Below are positions 9,839 to 21,172 of a DNA stretch of 64,000 nucleotides, piece by piece. How positions within the stretch are numbered: the stretch's first letter is position 1; every line of letters starts with the position of its first letter. Source of the DNA: Reticulitermes speratus (Eukaryota; Arthropoda; Insecta; Blattodea; Rhinotermitidae); assembly GCA_021186555.1 (NCBI GenBank), contig JAJKFL010000004.1, forward strand, positions 7,740,001-7,804,000, read 5' to 3'. Under the pieces are notes generated by a model, which did not search any database, was not told the DNA's origin, and saw only the letters and a list, made by a program, of their open reading frames with translations. The position numbers and the translations under genes are program-made.

Positions 9839-10882
9839 AGATTTCGAATCCCGGTCGGAACACTGAGTCTGCGCACTGAAGTCTTTTGAATGGGTTTCCT
9901 CGTCCTGTGCAGGCAGGTGCCAGTGTTTTACTTTTAATTACGCCATTACCGTTTCTTTCCACATTTTACGCAATTTCTGTGCTTAAATAAAGTACAAATG
10001 AATCATTCAGTAGTCACTGTGTCAAGAACCAGAAATATCATAAAAGTTACATCGCTTTATTTACCACTCTGAATCACACAGACACGTGTTTAACGCGTGT
10101 TGAACCAACCGTGACGTCGAGTATGTTCGCCCCCTGTCCGCTGGTTCTGAAATGTCCGCTCATTTGCCTGAAAACTTCCCCCAGGTTGGTTTTCCCCCTT
10201 CCCATTAGATTTTGTACGATTTCCCAAAATAGAAACTACCAGTTATAAACGAAAAATGCTGACAGTGATCGAGACAGCACAAACAAACCGCACAACCCTC
10301 TTTAAAAGAAGCCACCCCGGCACCCTGCTCACCCCTACTGAACTGTATACACGTGTGGAGTGTGCTTTGTCACGGGTACCACCCACAGTCTGCGGGGGTC
10401 CTAGTCAAGCTGGATGCTATGCACCATCTGGTTTCAGGATTAGCGAATTTGATATTTCTGGTTGTCTTCTGCATCAGAACAGGAAACTACTGGCAAATCG
10501 AAGAGTAGGAATGTGTGGGTCTGTCCTACATAAATACAGTTGTATAAATCTATGGCCGTCTTAACAGTGTTGAAATATGGAACATCAACGATGTAACAGC
10601 AAGGACTAGAAGCTAAGGAGATGAAATTTTATATAAATATGGCGGTATATACGCCTGCATTGACAGACGAAATTAGGAATACAAGGATGGCGAAGGAGTC
10701 AGACGTATATAATTCAACCGTGTAAGCAGTGTTCCTCGGTTGATGATGTGAAATTGGTACTGAGCGCTGCGGCTTCGCTGTGTCATAAACATAATGTACG
10801 TTACAACATGATGATAATGGTCATACTTTGTTGAGTCCTGGGAGTTTGGATATTGTAGTCTGTATAGCTATTGTGTGGGGTT
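9839..10882. other. No gene recognised
   Basis: The first 60 bp continue the tRNA-like repeat interrupted at 9749. The remainder shows no family I recognise; a frame at 10256-10564 has no motif. Confidence 0.4.
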
Positions 10883-11183
10883 ACGCGGTGGCGCAGTTGA
10901 TTGAGGCACTGCGCTACAAACCGGAACGTCGCGGGTTCGATTCCCGATGGTGTCATTGGAATTTTTCAGTGACATAATCGTTTCGGTCGCACTGTGGCCC
11001 TGGGGTCGACTCAGCCTCTAACAGAAATGAGTACCAGGAATGTTTCCTGGGGGGTAAAGGCGGCCGGTGCGTAGGGCTGACAACCTTACCACCTTCATGT
11101 GCCGATTGTCTAGAAATCTGGGAGCCTCAACCTTCTGGAACCCTAATGGCCTGTCAAGGCCTGTAATGGGATTAAAAAAAAAA
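10883..11183 (+). repeat. SINE S-D, full length with poly-A
   Basis: Head: 'gcggtggcgcagttgattga' and box B 'gcgggttcgattcccgat'. Body: 'cataatcgtttcggtcgcac', 'gcctctaacagaaatgag', 'gacaaccttaccaccttcat'. It ends 'gtaatgggatt' plus a poly-A run of about ten. Other copies are at 34210 (tail) and 35119 (complete). Confidence 0.85.
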
Positions 11184-11428
11184 GCTATTCTATGGGCTAC
11201 TAGTTACGGACCGGACTGTCCGGGGTTCGAATCCCGGCAGGAGCAAGATATTTTCTGTTCAAAACTGTCCAGACATGGCCTTCTGTTTAAGAGGTACCAG
11301 GGTTCTTTCCCGGGGGTAAAGTGGCCGGGACGTGAAGTTGAGCACTCACCTCCATCCAGTGCCAAGGTAAAGAATGAGTGGAGCTTTACCTGTACTCCCC
11401 CCTGTATGCTTTCATGGTGTGGACAGGT
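11184..11428 (+). repeat. SINE S-B abutting S-D
   Basis: The head begins near box A and keeps box B 'ggggttcgaatcccgg'; the S-B body follows to 'catggtgtggacagg'. It starts exactly where the poly-A of the S-D copy ends, so one SINE used the other's tail as insertion site or they were joined by truncation. Confidence 0.8.
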
Positions 11429-11485
11429 GGAACTGTACTTTATTGAGTCGTAGATCAAACTACTCGTACATGTATCTGAGCCCAC

Positions 11486-11903
11486 GTAACGTCAGCTCGC
11501 ACTGGATGGATTTTCATGAAATTTGGTATTTTAGGATTTTTCGAAAACCCATCGAGAAAGTTCAAGTTTGATTAAAATCTGACACGAATAGCGGGTCTCT
11601 TTGCATGGAGACCTGTGCACGTTTATGAAAATGTATCGCCGAATTCTTCCTAGAATGAGAAATATTTCAGACAAAGTTGTATATAAAATCAAAACACACA
11701 TTTTATGTTCAATAACTTTTTTCCCGAAAATCGTGCCGTTTATGAGATAATGTGGAAAAATACGGTACAGCCAGACAGGCCACAGATGGCAATATAATAT
11801 GGCGCATGCGCTTTGCATGCTGGGTAACTAAGGCTACAGACATACACTCAGAATATGCAATACTTATTGCTTTTCCACGGCAACAATGGTTACGCGAACG
11901 CAC
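11486..11903 (-). repeat. Dispersed repeat G, copy 1 (partial)
   Basis: It matches 40797-41282 in reverse orientation ('cacggcaacaatggttacgc', 'ccgaaaatcgtgccgttta', 'tggtacagccagacaggcc'-type blocks). It lacks the 'gacggacggacag' tail of the other copies. Class unknown; probably a non-autonomous transposon. Confidence 0.7.
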
Positions 11904-11986
11904 CTTATTATGACGTTATACGTACATTGTCTGTCTTGTTTTACTCTTATATATTTACGTAGTTCTATATTCGCATTCTTACACAT

Positions 11987-12239
11987 ATCTTCTTCTTCTT
12001 CTTGTATGGCTCGACAGCCCTATATGGGCCTGGGCCTCCTCGTTTAATCGAGGTTTCATGATCACACACTTTAGACACACCACACTCGGTAGGACTCCTC
12101 TGGACGGGGGACCAGCTCGTCGCAGAGACCTGTACCTGACAACACACAACACATGCTCCCGGCGGGAATCGAACCCGCAGTATCAGCAAGCAAACGACCG
12201 AAGACCCACGCCTTAGACGGCGCGGCCACTGGGATCGGC
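11987..12239 (-). repeat. SINE S-A, full length, minus strand
   Basis: Box B appears as 'gggaatcgaacccgc'. It starts with a (TTC)n run, the 3' tail of the minus-strand copy, and ends 'ccactgggatcggc', the 5' end. Confidence 0.85.
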
Positions 12240-12360
12240 TATAGTGCATAAATTAGTGATGTAAATGTACTATTTCAGTTTATTTAAATTTTAAGTGAGA
12301 TCTCAGAAACGTTTCTGAAATTACAGGGCGTTGGGACCTTTGAACATAACTGTGTACACA

Positions 12361-12549
12361 CTTTAGACACACCACACTCGGTAGGACTCCTCTGGACGAG
12401 TGACCAGCTCGTCGCAGAGATCTCTACCTGACAACACACAACACTCACAAGAGACAGACATCCATGCCCCGGTGGGATTCGAACCCACGATTCTAGTAAG
12501 CGAGCGGCCGAAGACCCACGCCTTAGACCGCACGGCTACTGGGATCGGC
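12361..12549 (-). repeat. SINE S-A, 3'-truncated
   Basis: It contains the head and proximal body ('gtgggattcgaacccac', 'cgtcgcagagatctctacc', 'ggtaggactcctctgg') but lacks the distal 'aggcccaggccc' tail. It lies about 120 bp from another S-A copy of the same orientation. Confidence 0.85.
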
Positions 12550-13253
12550 TTCTTACACACATATGTAGTCCTAATATTAGTACACAACTAACACAGTCAT
12601 CCCTTATTATCACAAAGCTGTACGTTGCACGTTATGTAACTTTATTTGAGGCTGATGGCGTAATGACTCTACGTATTTACACATAACGTATTTTTAAATG
12701 GGGTTTACCAGTAAATTTATCTCCATTGCATTTGTGCTGGTTGAACCGTCAAAACGAAACAGCGGTGTTCGTTTAGTTCTAACGACAGTTGAATGCGGTT
12801 CCTCCCCAACCCCCAGATGTTGAACGCAGTGTATGAAATATTGGAATAGCAGTGCTTCAAAGTCATGTGTCATTTTGTTTCTCGGATTACGGCATTTTCC
12901 GGGTCAGATTATGGCGGAGGGACTCCCATTTCCTCTATTCCGTATAAGTTAAGTTCCAGATTTCTCCGTCCACTTCTAAATCTGTAAGTCATGTCCTCCT
13001 ATCTTAAACGTCTTTCTTCTCCCTATGGCAATTTCCCCATGATCTTTCATTTCTGGTGTCTTCTCTGTCTGTCAGTAATCATCTCTCTTTGCCATTCTGC
13101 TTGTGTTAAAGTCAGCAGCGTCGCTCTGTGACTTTTCCAAAGAGCGATATTGTTTTCTCTTATATGTTGGCACATAATCTCATTGCCTTAGTAAGGAGAC
13201 AGCCTGCCTTTCTTACACTGTATCGGAACTATCGTATTGACAGTGTAATGACT
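12550..13253. other. No gene recognised
   Basis: A pyrimidine-rich stretch at 12960-13130 could be an antisense LINE remnant, but no frame supports it. Confidence 0.35.
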
Positions 13254-13882
13254 TGAGAACTGCACTCTTCTGGGATATTGCGCGGCGTCGTGTGGTAAAT
13301 GTTTACCGACGTTTCGGGACAACGTATCGGTCCCATCTTCAAGGGTCAAGAGTCCGAGAACAAAAGAAACCCGGCACCGTAATGTAGATTCTATATGGAA
13401 GATGCACGCGGGGCACTCACTTTACGTGCCTACCTCCCCCCTTCCGCACGCTGTTTCGGTTTTTCTTCTCCTAATTTGTTTATTTATTTTTACATGTATT
13501 TTTAATTTTAATTTTTTGTCTTGGTATAATTTAATTTTATTTATCTGTATCTTTATATTTTACTCCCTTCCTCTTACTTTATTCCATACATGTTTCCCAT
13601 CAGCCTGAGATGACTGCAATCCTTTACTTTGCCTCTTTGCACCGCTCCCTTAACCCGGTTCAACTGTATTGGCTGTCACCACGCTTACTGATTACCACCC
13701 CGCTCGCACCTTCCCATATAGACTCTACATTACGGTGCCGGCTTTCTTTCCTCCTCGGACACTTGACCCTTGAAGATGGGACTGATACGTTGTCCCGAAA
13801 CGTCGATAAACAATTACCATACGACGCCGCGTAATATCCCAGAAGAGTGCAGTTCTCATCAACATCGCGGCGGAAGCCTGAA
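13254..13882. mobile_element. Long foldback element with ribozyme-like arms
   Basis: Arms of roughly 160 bp: 'tgagaactgcactcttctgg' on the left, 'agaagagtgcagttctca' on the right; the match continues inward through 'caccgtaatgtagattct' and its complement near 13720. Each arm carries a hammerhead-like unit with GAAACGTC, but the CUGANGA box has an inserted T (cttgaaga) in both. The tail 'catcgcggcggaagcctgaa' extends past the right arm. Confidence 0.75.
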
Positions 13883-15003
13883 ATGAAGTGTAATGTCTTA
13901 TTTTGTATCTCTTGTAGCTTGGTGTGAACTTAACGGCATATTGTTGTGTTTGGCTGCACTTAGCGGTAGATTTTGCATGAAACAGGACAGAAATATGTTC
14001 TAACTTCGTACTCTTGTCGTGAAGTACAAACCATAAACGTAAAGTGGGTAATTGCGCACAGTAAAACCTCGCAAACTACACCCGGATCAAAGGGAAACGG
14101 GTCTTTGCTGAAAATGGCGTGTCTTCAGGAATTTCGAATGAAGACAAGTTCAGATGTATGTCTAATTAACGTAGAAGTTTAAACGGGGAAGTAGAAAGGA
14201 AAACAATCGTTAGTGTTGAACGGAAAGTATTGTGACAGTATTTACTGTGCTGTGCTCATAACTGTGTTGCGAAATTCGTTTCATTAGGAGAAACACTTCT
14301 CGTACACGGACGGACGAATTAAACCTGATTGCTGTCAAAGTATATGTACAGTACTTTTATTAAATATAGGAAAATTTGTGAAATATATTGTTTGTTTAGA
14401 AATACCTCTGTTTAAACATGTTAATGGGTTATAGGGTTCAGTTTTGTTGGACTTTCGTTATTAATGTGGTGGTATATTAGTATTAATGTCATAACACCCA
14501 CTTTTTATTGCTGGAGTTGCACACTGGACCTTTTTTATTGCTTGCTGTGTGAAATTTCACGGATCGATTTGTGTGTGGTGCTACAGGCCAGCATTGCCCA
14601 GGGCCTCCCGTTTTGGGGGTTTCTGAATGGTTAGTTCGCCGCTTAATCACGTGATACAGCTGGTTGCCCGAGAGAGTTTTATTGCCTTCAGTCACTGTGT
14701 TTCTGAATGCTGATTGTACGACATTTGGTAGGACTCTGTAAGACAACGGTTTGGCCTGTCGCAAGGCTTCTTCCTGCACAGGACAGCACAGTATGTACCT
14801 GTACGGAAGTGTTCTGTTGATAGAAGGCAGCACACATCTTGGACCGTAGGGCCACAGCAATCGGCCATTTTGTTGTGGCTGCTTAAGGACAAGTAAATGG
14901 CGTCCAAACTGGCGCGCAGCGACAAGACGTAGGAGTGACTGGAGGAAGAAAACGGGGGGAGGCAGTGGCCAGGAAATAGGCCGAAGAGCCATATAAATAA
15001 GAG

Positions 15004-15036
<33 letters not shown>

Positions 15037-15783
15037 AAGAAATGTCCACTGAAATTGAAAGGTGAGCATGATTAACTGAAGGCAAGGCATCTGGAAGTTT
15101 TCGTAGCACATATGAAGGTACACTTCGAAAATTCTCCGGGAGAAATAATAAAAATCACGTCAACATGATAACTTGTGCACCAGGCACATTTGTGTAACGT
15201 TACTGCTACACCACGCTGCCTGGTTCGTTGCTTTAATGTGAACTGGTGGTTACTATCTCTGAAAGGATTCGACTTTCCTGTAGAAACCACCAGTGGCTGT
15301 CATTACTGCTGTTTGCTTCCGCCCCAAGCCGCGATACTGCGATGAAACGTGGAGGCGTCGGAGGGTCGTACTTTGACGTTCCCAATTTTAATTTCCGGAA
15401 TGGTCTGTGTGTATACGTACAAGTTGAACCGCTGAAAACCTCAGCGCTGCACCCTTTTAACAGCCAAGTATGAGATTTTTTTTTAGCCTGATTTACTAAT
15501 TTCATGGCAAAGTGTCTGTGTCCGTAAGCGCTTTCGAACCAACTGACGGATTTTGACGGAAGTTGGTATGCATGTACTAGTACAGGTAGCGCCATGGATT
15601 GGGTTTGGTTGGTTGGGAATGTAATAGTTGTTCATCTGCTGAAGATATTCGTCGCCTTTAATGCAAGTTCATTACCGTCCTCACAACATCACTCCATTGA
15701 TTCTTATACGGAGCCCATGAATCCAATATACACACTCTTCACCTGTTTCTTTAAGATTTATTTAATGTTGTCATCCCATATAC
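13883..15783. other. No gene; a (TAG)n microsatellite
   Basis: An uninterrupted TAG run lies at about 15005-15037. A possible S-A tail fragment ('cagcattgcccagggcctcc') is at 14590-14625. Long antisense frames here arise from the TAG/CTA run and are not supported as genes. Confidence 0.45.
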
Positions 15784-15940
15784 CAGCGGTGCACAAATCC
15801 CGGGATCCAGGGCTACTAAAGTTTGTATGTTGGCGCCTAATATTTGTAGGTCCCCAGTATGGAACTTGCTTCGTGTCACCCTTCTGACGCCTAGAATTTT
15901 GAGGTGGCTTTTAGATTTTAGGAAAATTTGTGCACCCCTG
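15784..15940. mobile_element. Short hAT-type MITE, 157 bp
   Basis: Ends CAGCGGTGCACAAAT and TTTGTGCACCCCTG form inverted repeats. The flanking octamers ccatatac (15776-15783) and ccgtatac (15941-15948) match at 7 of 8. No coding content. Confidence 0.8.
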
Positions 15941-15956
15941 CCGTATACACTTCAAT

Positions 15957-16231
15957 TTTTTTTTTTGGTGAAGGTCCCCGCAGCAGATGCTACGGACGCA
16001 CCGCAGCCTTGGCACTTATTGTGCAACCTGTGATGAAGGTGATTAGTTTTCTCCGTTTTTCCAAGTAATATAGCACCGGTGGAATGAAATTGACAGGGGA
16101 AAACAGAAGTACTCGGGTAAAAACCTGTCCCAGTGCCACTTTGTCCACCACAAATCCCACATGGATCAACCCTGGATCGAAACCGGGCCCTCGCGGTGAG
16201 AGGCTGGCGACTAAATGCCTGAGCCATGGCG
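15957..16231 (-). repeat. SINE S-E, full length, minus strand
   Basis: Plus-strand reading begins with a T-run (poly-A tail), 'gcagcagatgctacggacgc', 'ccagtgccactttgtccacc', then box-B complement 'ggatcgaaaccgggcc' and head 'gcctgagccatggcg'. Flanks cacttcaat and cacttcgat (8 of 9) look like its duplication. It inserted next to the hAT MITE. Confidence 0.85.
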
Positions 16232-16901
16232 CACTTCGATGTAACAAGTGGTCTCTTCTTCCCTCCAGGTTTTACGGCCAAAACTTTTGTGTGCATTTCT
16301 GATCTCCGTGCATGCTACGTAGTTCTAGCCATCTGGTCGTCTGTGGTGTGATCATTTTATTTATATTATGTGAAGAGTGTAATTTGTGGCTTTTAATTTT
16401 ATGAGTGCCATAAATACCAACGTGGTGATTTTTTGTAGATGTAAAAACATGGCTGCCGGGGTGAAATATACATTTGGCTCGATATTGTGTTTTAATAAAT
16501 ATGTCTAGCTCCAATTATAATTGGAGCTAGACATGTGAAATTTTTTTTATGGAGATAACTCATGTGTGAAAGTTGTTTGTTATAACGTTCGTACATGGCT
16601 ATGGTGTGAAATTTCCCGGGCCGCACTGGGTAGATTAAAGTGGGTTGGTCAGAAATATATTATAAATTTCTTCATACTGCTTAATTCCTTTATGCAAGTG
16701 TGAGGAGACACTTCTGAATCTGATAAACCGCCTGCTCATCTTAGCAAGTAGATTTTAGTGGGACATGTATCTTGTGATGTATCAGTATTTTTCCCAGTAT
16801 GCTAGTTTCTTAGAAGTGTGATACGTTTCCATTTGAGATGATTATGGTGCGGTGAGTTTATGTCCCGTGGCACTGCGGCCTCTAACGGGCACAGGGCTTG
16901 T
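16232..16901. other. No gene; contains a perfect palindrome
   Basis: Apart from the palindrome at 16501 no feature is recognised. Two direct 'catggct-ggtgtgaaat' blocks lie at about 16448 and 16594. Confidence 0.4.
16501..16534. repeat. 34-bp perfect palindrome
   Basis: The half-site ATGTCTAGCTCCAATTA is followed immediately by its exact reverse complement, with no spacer. It would extrude as a 17-bp hairpin without a loop. It may be the head-to-head junction of a foldback element. Confidence 0.9.
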
Positions 16902-17655
16902 CAATTTCGTTCATTCATTCATTCATTCCATCATCTGTCTTACGACACGTCCATAGCCTCTTCCAAAGCGAGTTCTCCACAGAGTGCGATCTAGTGCTTC
17001 CTCTTTCAATTTCCAGTACCCTCTCTTTTCCTTAAGGTCATGCAGTAGCTGCTTACGTCTTCTTCCTCGTCTTTCAGTCACTTCTATCCTTCCCTCTAAC
17101 TTTCCTTAAATCACGTATTTTAGAAGGCAGTTCCTACGCAAGATGTGACCAATCCAGTTAGCCTTTCTTCTTTTTATTGTATGTACGATATTCCTCTCCT
17201 TGACTCTGTGTAATACTTCTTCATTTCTCACACGATCGGTCCAACTAATCTCCATTATTCTCCAGCATCACATTTCAAAATTTTCCAGATACTTCTGGTC
17301 TATTTACCGAAGTGTCCACGTTACAGCACCATACAAAGCTATACTCCAAATGTAGCACTTTACTAGTTTCTTCCTTAAATTTAAGTCCAGTTTGCTGGTG
17401 AAAAGATTTTTCTTCTTGTTGAATGCTGCTTTCGCTATGGCAATACTGGATTTAATTTCACGTGTACACCTTGCTTTGTTTGTTATGATGCTACCCAAAT
17501 AATTGAAATATTCCACATTCTTTATTTGTTTTTGATCTGTCATAATCTGTGCTGGGAGTGGTTGCCTTGAGATTCTTATTACATTAATTTCCATTCCATA
17601 GCATCTTCTAATTTCAATTAGCTGTTGAAGTAGGGCCTGTAGTCAGACCGACGCC
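16902..17655 (-). mobile_element. Second LINE type: RT C-terminal region and 3' end
   Basis: The minus strand keeps an open stretch at 17304-17594 reading KNVEYFNYLGSIITN, KARCTREIKSSIAIAKAAF, SKLDLNLRKKLVKCYIWS and ALYGAVTWTLR. This is the end of a reverse transcriptase of a RTE/Jockey-like arthropod LINE. Downstream (16940-17300) is the frame-broken post-RT domain. The 3' end carries a (GAAT)n run (16913-16930 on the plus strand). Confidence 0.8.
17304..17594 (-). pseudogene. LINE reverse transcriptase C-terminal fragment
   Basis: It covers the thumb side of the RT domain ('YFNYLGS', 'LYGAVTWTLR'), downstream of the catalytic YADD box, which is absent. The usual GAETW is GAVTW here. A frame break follows, so it is inactive. 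Confidence 0.75.
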
Positions 17656-19757
17656 TGTGGAAATGAAACATGCCTTACAGCTTATGGCTTGGCATGTCAT
17701 CATAGTCCGCTCTTTCCATTTTCTGGGGATTAGTGTTGGCCAAATTGACATGGAAGTTTTCTGTACCTAATGTTTGCCCGCGTATTGAGAGGGCGTTCGT
17801 GCATACAGAGGGGGATCCTTGTTCAAGGCGCGAAATCGAGCGCCGTGTAAACGACGTCAAAAATAGCATAGTGACACAAAGTATTGCGTGGTGGCGTTTG
17901 AGATAGAAAAGAGCGCTCAAAGAGGGGTCTGTTTGAGGAAACGGGGTGGTGCTGAAGATAAAGTAGGTATTACTGTAGATGGGGCTTTTAAGGGCCGCGG
18001 TCTTTACCACGTACACAGTTGTGTGGCAATATGCCGTTATTTGCTCGGGGAAGTAACCGAAGTGCGTATGTGTGCGTAGCTTATGTATTAGACTGCAGCC
18101 CAATGTCACCACATCCAAGGGGATGGATTGTGTGAGTTCACATTTGACTTCTAGTAACGCTTCCTTAAGCCATTTTGTAAACACGCTTCTCTTTCAGTAA
18201 AGCAGAGAGAAACTTTCCTTCTAAATCAGGGGTAGGCAAAATAGTATTTAAAAACATGTGTAATATAAATTTTAGTTCGTCTTTCCTCTGCAGGAATCTT
18301 TGAACTATTTCGTGTTTTGGAGGTCCTTGGTTCAAATATCGCCTGAGATCGGGTGTCGTGAGTGTATTCGTGGTCCTTAGTCCTTCACTGTACATGCCAG
18401 GTTAGTAGCTAATATTTGGCCACGATTGGGTCTTTTCACGTCATAACGCGATTGATGAATAGGTGAACGCTGTATAACGCGAACTTTCGCATAGGTGTGT
18501 TTGCTATTGCGCGATTTCAGCGACCAGTGTCAAGATGTAAGTTTGGATAACGGGCCGAATTTTTTTTGATCTTACCCTACTTTTATTACTCGGTTTTCTC
18601 TGACTCAAGGTCTCACAGGAAAGCAACTGTCGCGTTGTAGCAGAATTGACTCTGCTGTGTTCCTCGATTTAATCATACTAATTAGGGTAACAGTGGTATA
18701 TGTAACTTTATTTTGTAACAAGTAAATTTCCCCTAGCTGCTCATATACTTCTCCTTCATACACTCCAAGCTGTGTACTACGTATTAGAGCCTCACAAAAT
18801 TTCCACGCTTGTCACACAGTGGACAGTATTATGGCTGTACACACAGTGAGATGTTTTGGAGTACCCGTCATATTTGGGTACAAGCGTCAGACACTGCTAC
18901 TGTAAGTGGGGCCAACCCATTATGCATAAGTTTTCTTCATGAAAGTGCCATGTAAAAACTCGCTGTTGCTAAAGATTAAGAGCATCACGAAGAAGCGAGA
19001 TAGATTAAAGATTGAACTGGATTTGAGTAGCATTTATAAATTCCTTCAGATATTTTCTTCCAGTATACTTATGGCCTACTAGACCTACAGAGAAATAGCC
19101 TTACTGAGTAAAATTCTATAAATTTATGAGAGTACTAGCTAATTTATTTTATAAAGAAACTGTAAAGAAATGGTCGAGCAATTGAATATTTTCTGTCAAT
19201 GAAATTTCATAATTTTTGTGTGTAGGTTGCAGAAAATCTGAAAATGTGAACTGATATAGTAACAGTGAGATGTTCACATAATACGAAGAATGTAAGGAAA
19301 CTATATTAACGTTTTAAAGCCCAGTTGTCCCTCCACAGTGTATTTATGCGTTCTGTGTGGATCTAAAAACGACCATTATTTCGATATATATAGCTTTAAC
19401 ATTTCGATTATATAAATACATGCTACTCCGTCTAATGAAAAACTTTTTAATTTCGGTTTAACGCTGCATGTTTCGATCGTTATCGGTCAACGTCAGGTGT
19501 GTTATACACTTTCTTAAAAACAAGGTAAAATGTTGCTATTTGTGAGATCTCTCAAATATCAAAAGTTATATATTACGGTACAATTGTAACATTTATAGAG
19601 GCTCATGTAGCTGATAAGTTGTGCCAATTGCTGTAGTGTTTTATGATTTTTATGATGCTAGTTTCTAAGTAAAGGTTAAAAATAGTTAAAGTTAAGTAAA
19701 GAGTTTTATAGTTAGAAGTCCGTATGTTTGGTGGAGTAATTAGCTGGCCTCTTATCT

Positions 19758-19788
<31 letters not shown>

Positions 19789-20659
19789 TTTTTAATGTGT
19801 GGCGCAGTTAATCTTGCTTGCGTGCGTGTCGGTGGACTTATTTGATGAATGTATCGCCAATTTTTGCATTCAGTTTCCACTTTCTTAATTTCTTTCGTAA
19901 TGTTCTGTAAGAGTATTAACATTATATTACCTTTACTATTACGTTAAAAATTAACTGATTGATGTTTGTAACAGATGGAATGTGTTTACTGCGCGGTACG
20001 AACTGGGTGTTGAAATAAAACAGATCACGCCTCGTCCGTAAATTGGTAATATCTCATTATCAGTATGGAAACATTGTAGCGTATTTGTAAGGAGACAGAA
20101 AAATAAACTCATGATACATAATACTGTATATGAAACAGATTGTCACGTGATCACTCTCCACACACACACACACTGATATTAAAAGGGTTCGGCAAGGGTT
20201 CCGAAACCGATATTGAAATGGTTCCATATGAGCTCTTTCGATTATAGGCTCCGGTTAAGACTACGTTTTCTCATGTTATGTACTGTTTGCCTGCAACAGG
20301 TTTTTGAGACTTATCTGCCACACAGTAGTGTCGGAGAAGTTGCCGCCTTAGCAGGGGACGTTAACTCGGTTCACTGCTTGGCCTTTGTTTCCTGTTTTGC
20401 TTGTCTCAGAGCTGCTGAGCAGGAGAGCTTGCAGATCACAGATTGTACACAAATTGTAGAGGTCGCAGATGACGCAAGATGATTATGATACATTTCTGTG
20501 GCAGATCTGTGTTATTGAGGCTTGATGTAACCGTTAGAGTTGGTGGTAGTTATGAGTAGGATCAGAAGTTTGAAACAGTCGAAGGTATGCTCGAGTCAGA
20601 GTCTACCTTTTCCGGAAAAAGAAAGTTCCTCCAAATGGCATGATAATCTCTTATTGCAA
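17656..20659. other. No gene recognised; minor repeats
   Basis: It contains a TC run plus T run at about 19758-19793, repeat H copy 2 at 19981-20009, and a weak ribozyme-like block at 19470-19502 ('gcatgtttcgatcg-cggtc'). At 18227 'caggggtaggcaaa' resembles a hAT end, but no partner end was found. Confidence 0.4.
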
Positions 20660-21157
20660 AACTTCACTTTATATTCACCGTGCATCTTTTTATAATTGAA
20701 TTATTTGTACCAACAAATGCACTAAGACAGTTTTTTCACTGTTTTCTTTATTATAAGGATGCCCCAATACGCATTTCGGCAGTTATTCTGCCATCATCAG
20801 GGGGTATTTTAAGTGAGTTTTTTTACATAGACCAATTCTTTGGTTAAGTCATAACAGTGAGTCAGTATTTGTTACTACATCGTATAATATTTTGTAAAAT
20901 TAGTGGTATTGTTAAGCTGCTAAAAGTTATTAAATTTTAAAAATTACAATAAAAACAAGTAGTATATTATACTACCCTCTATAGTATAATTATTAATTAG
21001 TGGCAGCGTGGTCCTATTTTCAGCGTGTATTCCAGTTATCTGTGTGTTATGTGTTGGTAGGACCTCCTTGCCTCCTGTCTGCGTGGTTATTGGGGCATCC
21101 TTATAATAAAGAAAACAGTGAAAAAACTGTCTTAGTGTATTTGTTGGTACAAATAAT
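20660..21157. mobile_element. Hammerhead-bearing foldback element with 13-bp duplication
   Basis: Flanked by exact copies of tctcttattgcaa at 20647-20659 and 21158-21170. Left arm 'ttgtaccaacaaatgcacta' to 'tttattataaggatgcccc' is mirrored at 21092-21155. The start 'ttcactttatattcacc' is shared with the element at 59729, so both belong to one family. The right arm has lost its ribozyme-like core. Confidence 0.75.
20760..20806 (-). ncRNA. Hammerhead-ribozyme-like motif
   Basis: Minus strand: CCCC, CTGATGA, extra T, stem II GGCAG/CTGCC around AATAA, GAA, ATGCGTAT (self-pairs as a dimer with G-U), T, GGGG. Four G-C pairs close stem I. Confidence 0.6.
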
Positions 21158-21172
21158 TCTCTTATTGCAAGT

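Noticed and set aside
11204..11485. Minus-strand frame with 'SRDSNPGQSGP'
   Set aside because: Translation of the S-B SINE head and body, seen in other copies too.
14489..15123. Two minus-strand frames of 206 and 143 codons
   Set aside because: Both are held open partly by the (TAG)n run, read as Thr or Leu tracts, and show no protein motif.
18227..18400. hAT element starting 'caggggtaggcaaa'
   Set aside because: No matching inverted end or 8-bp duplication was found downstream.
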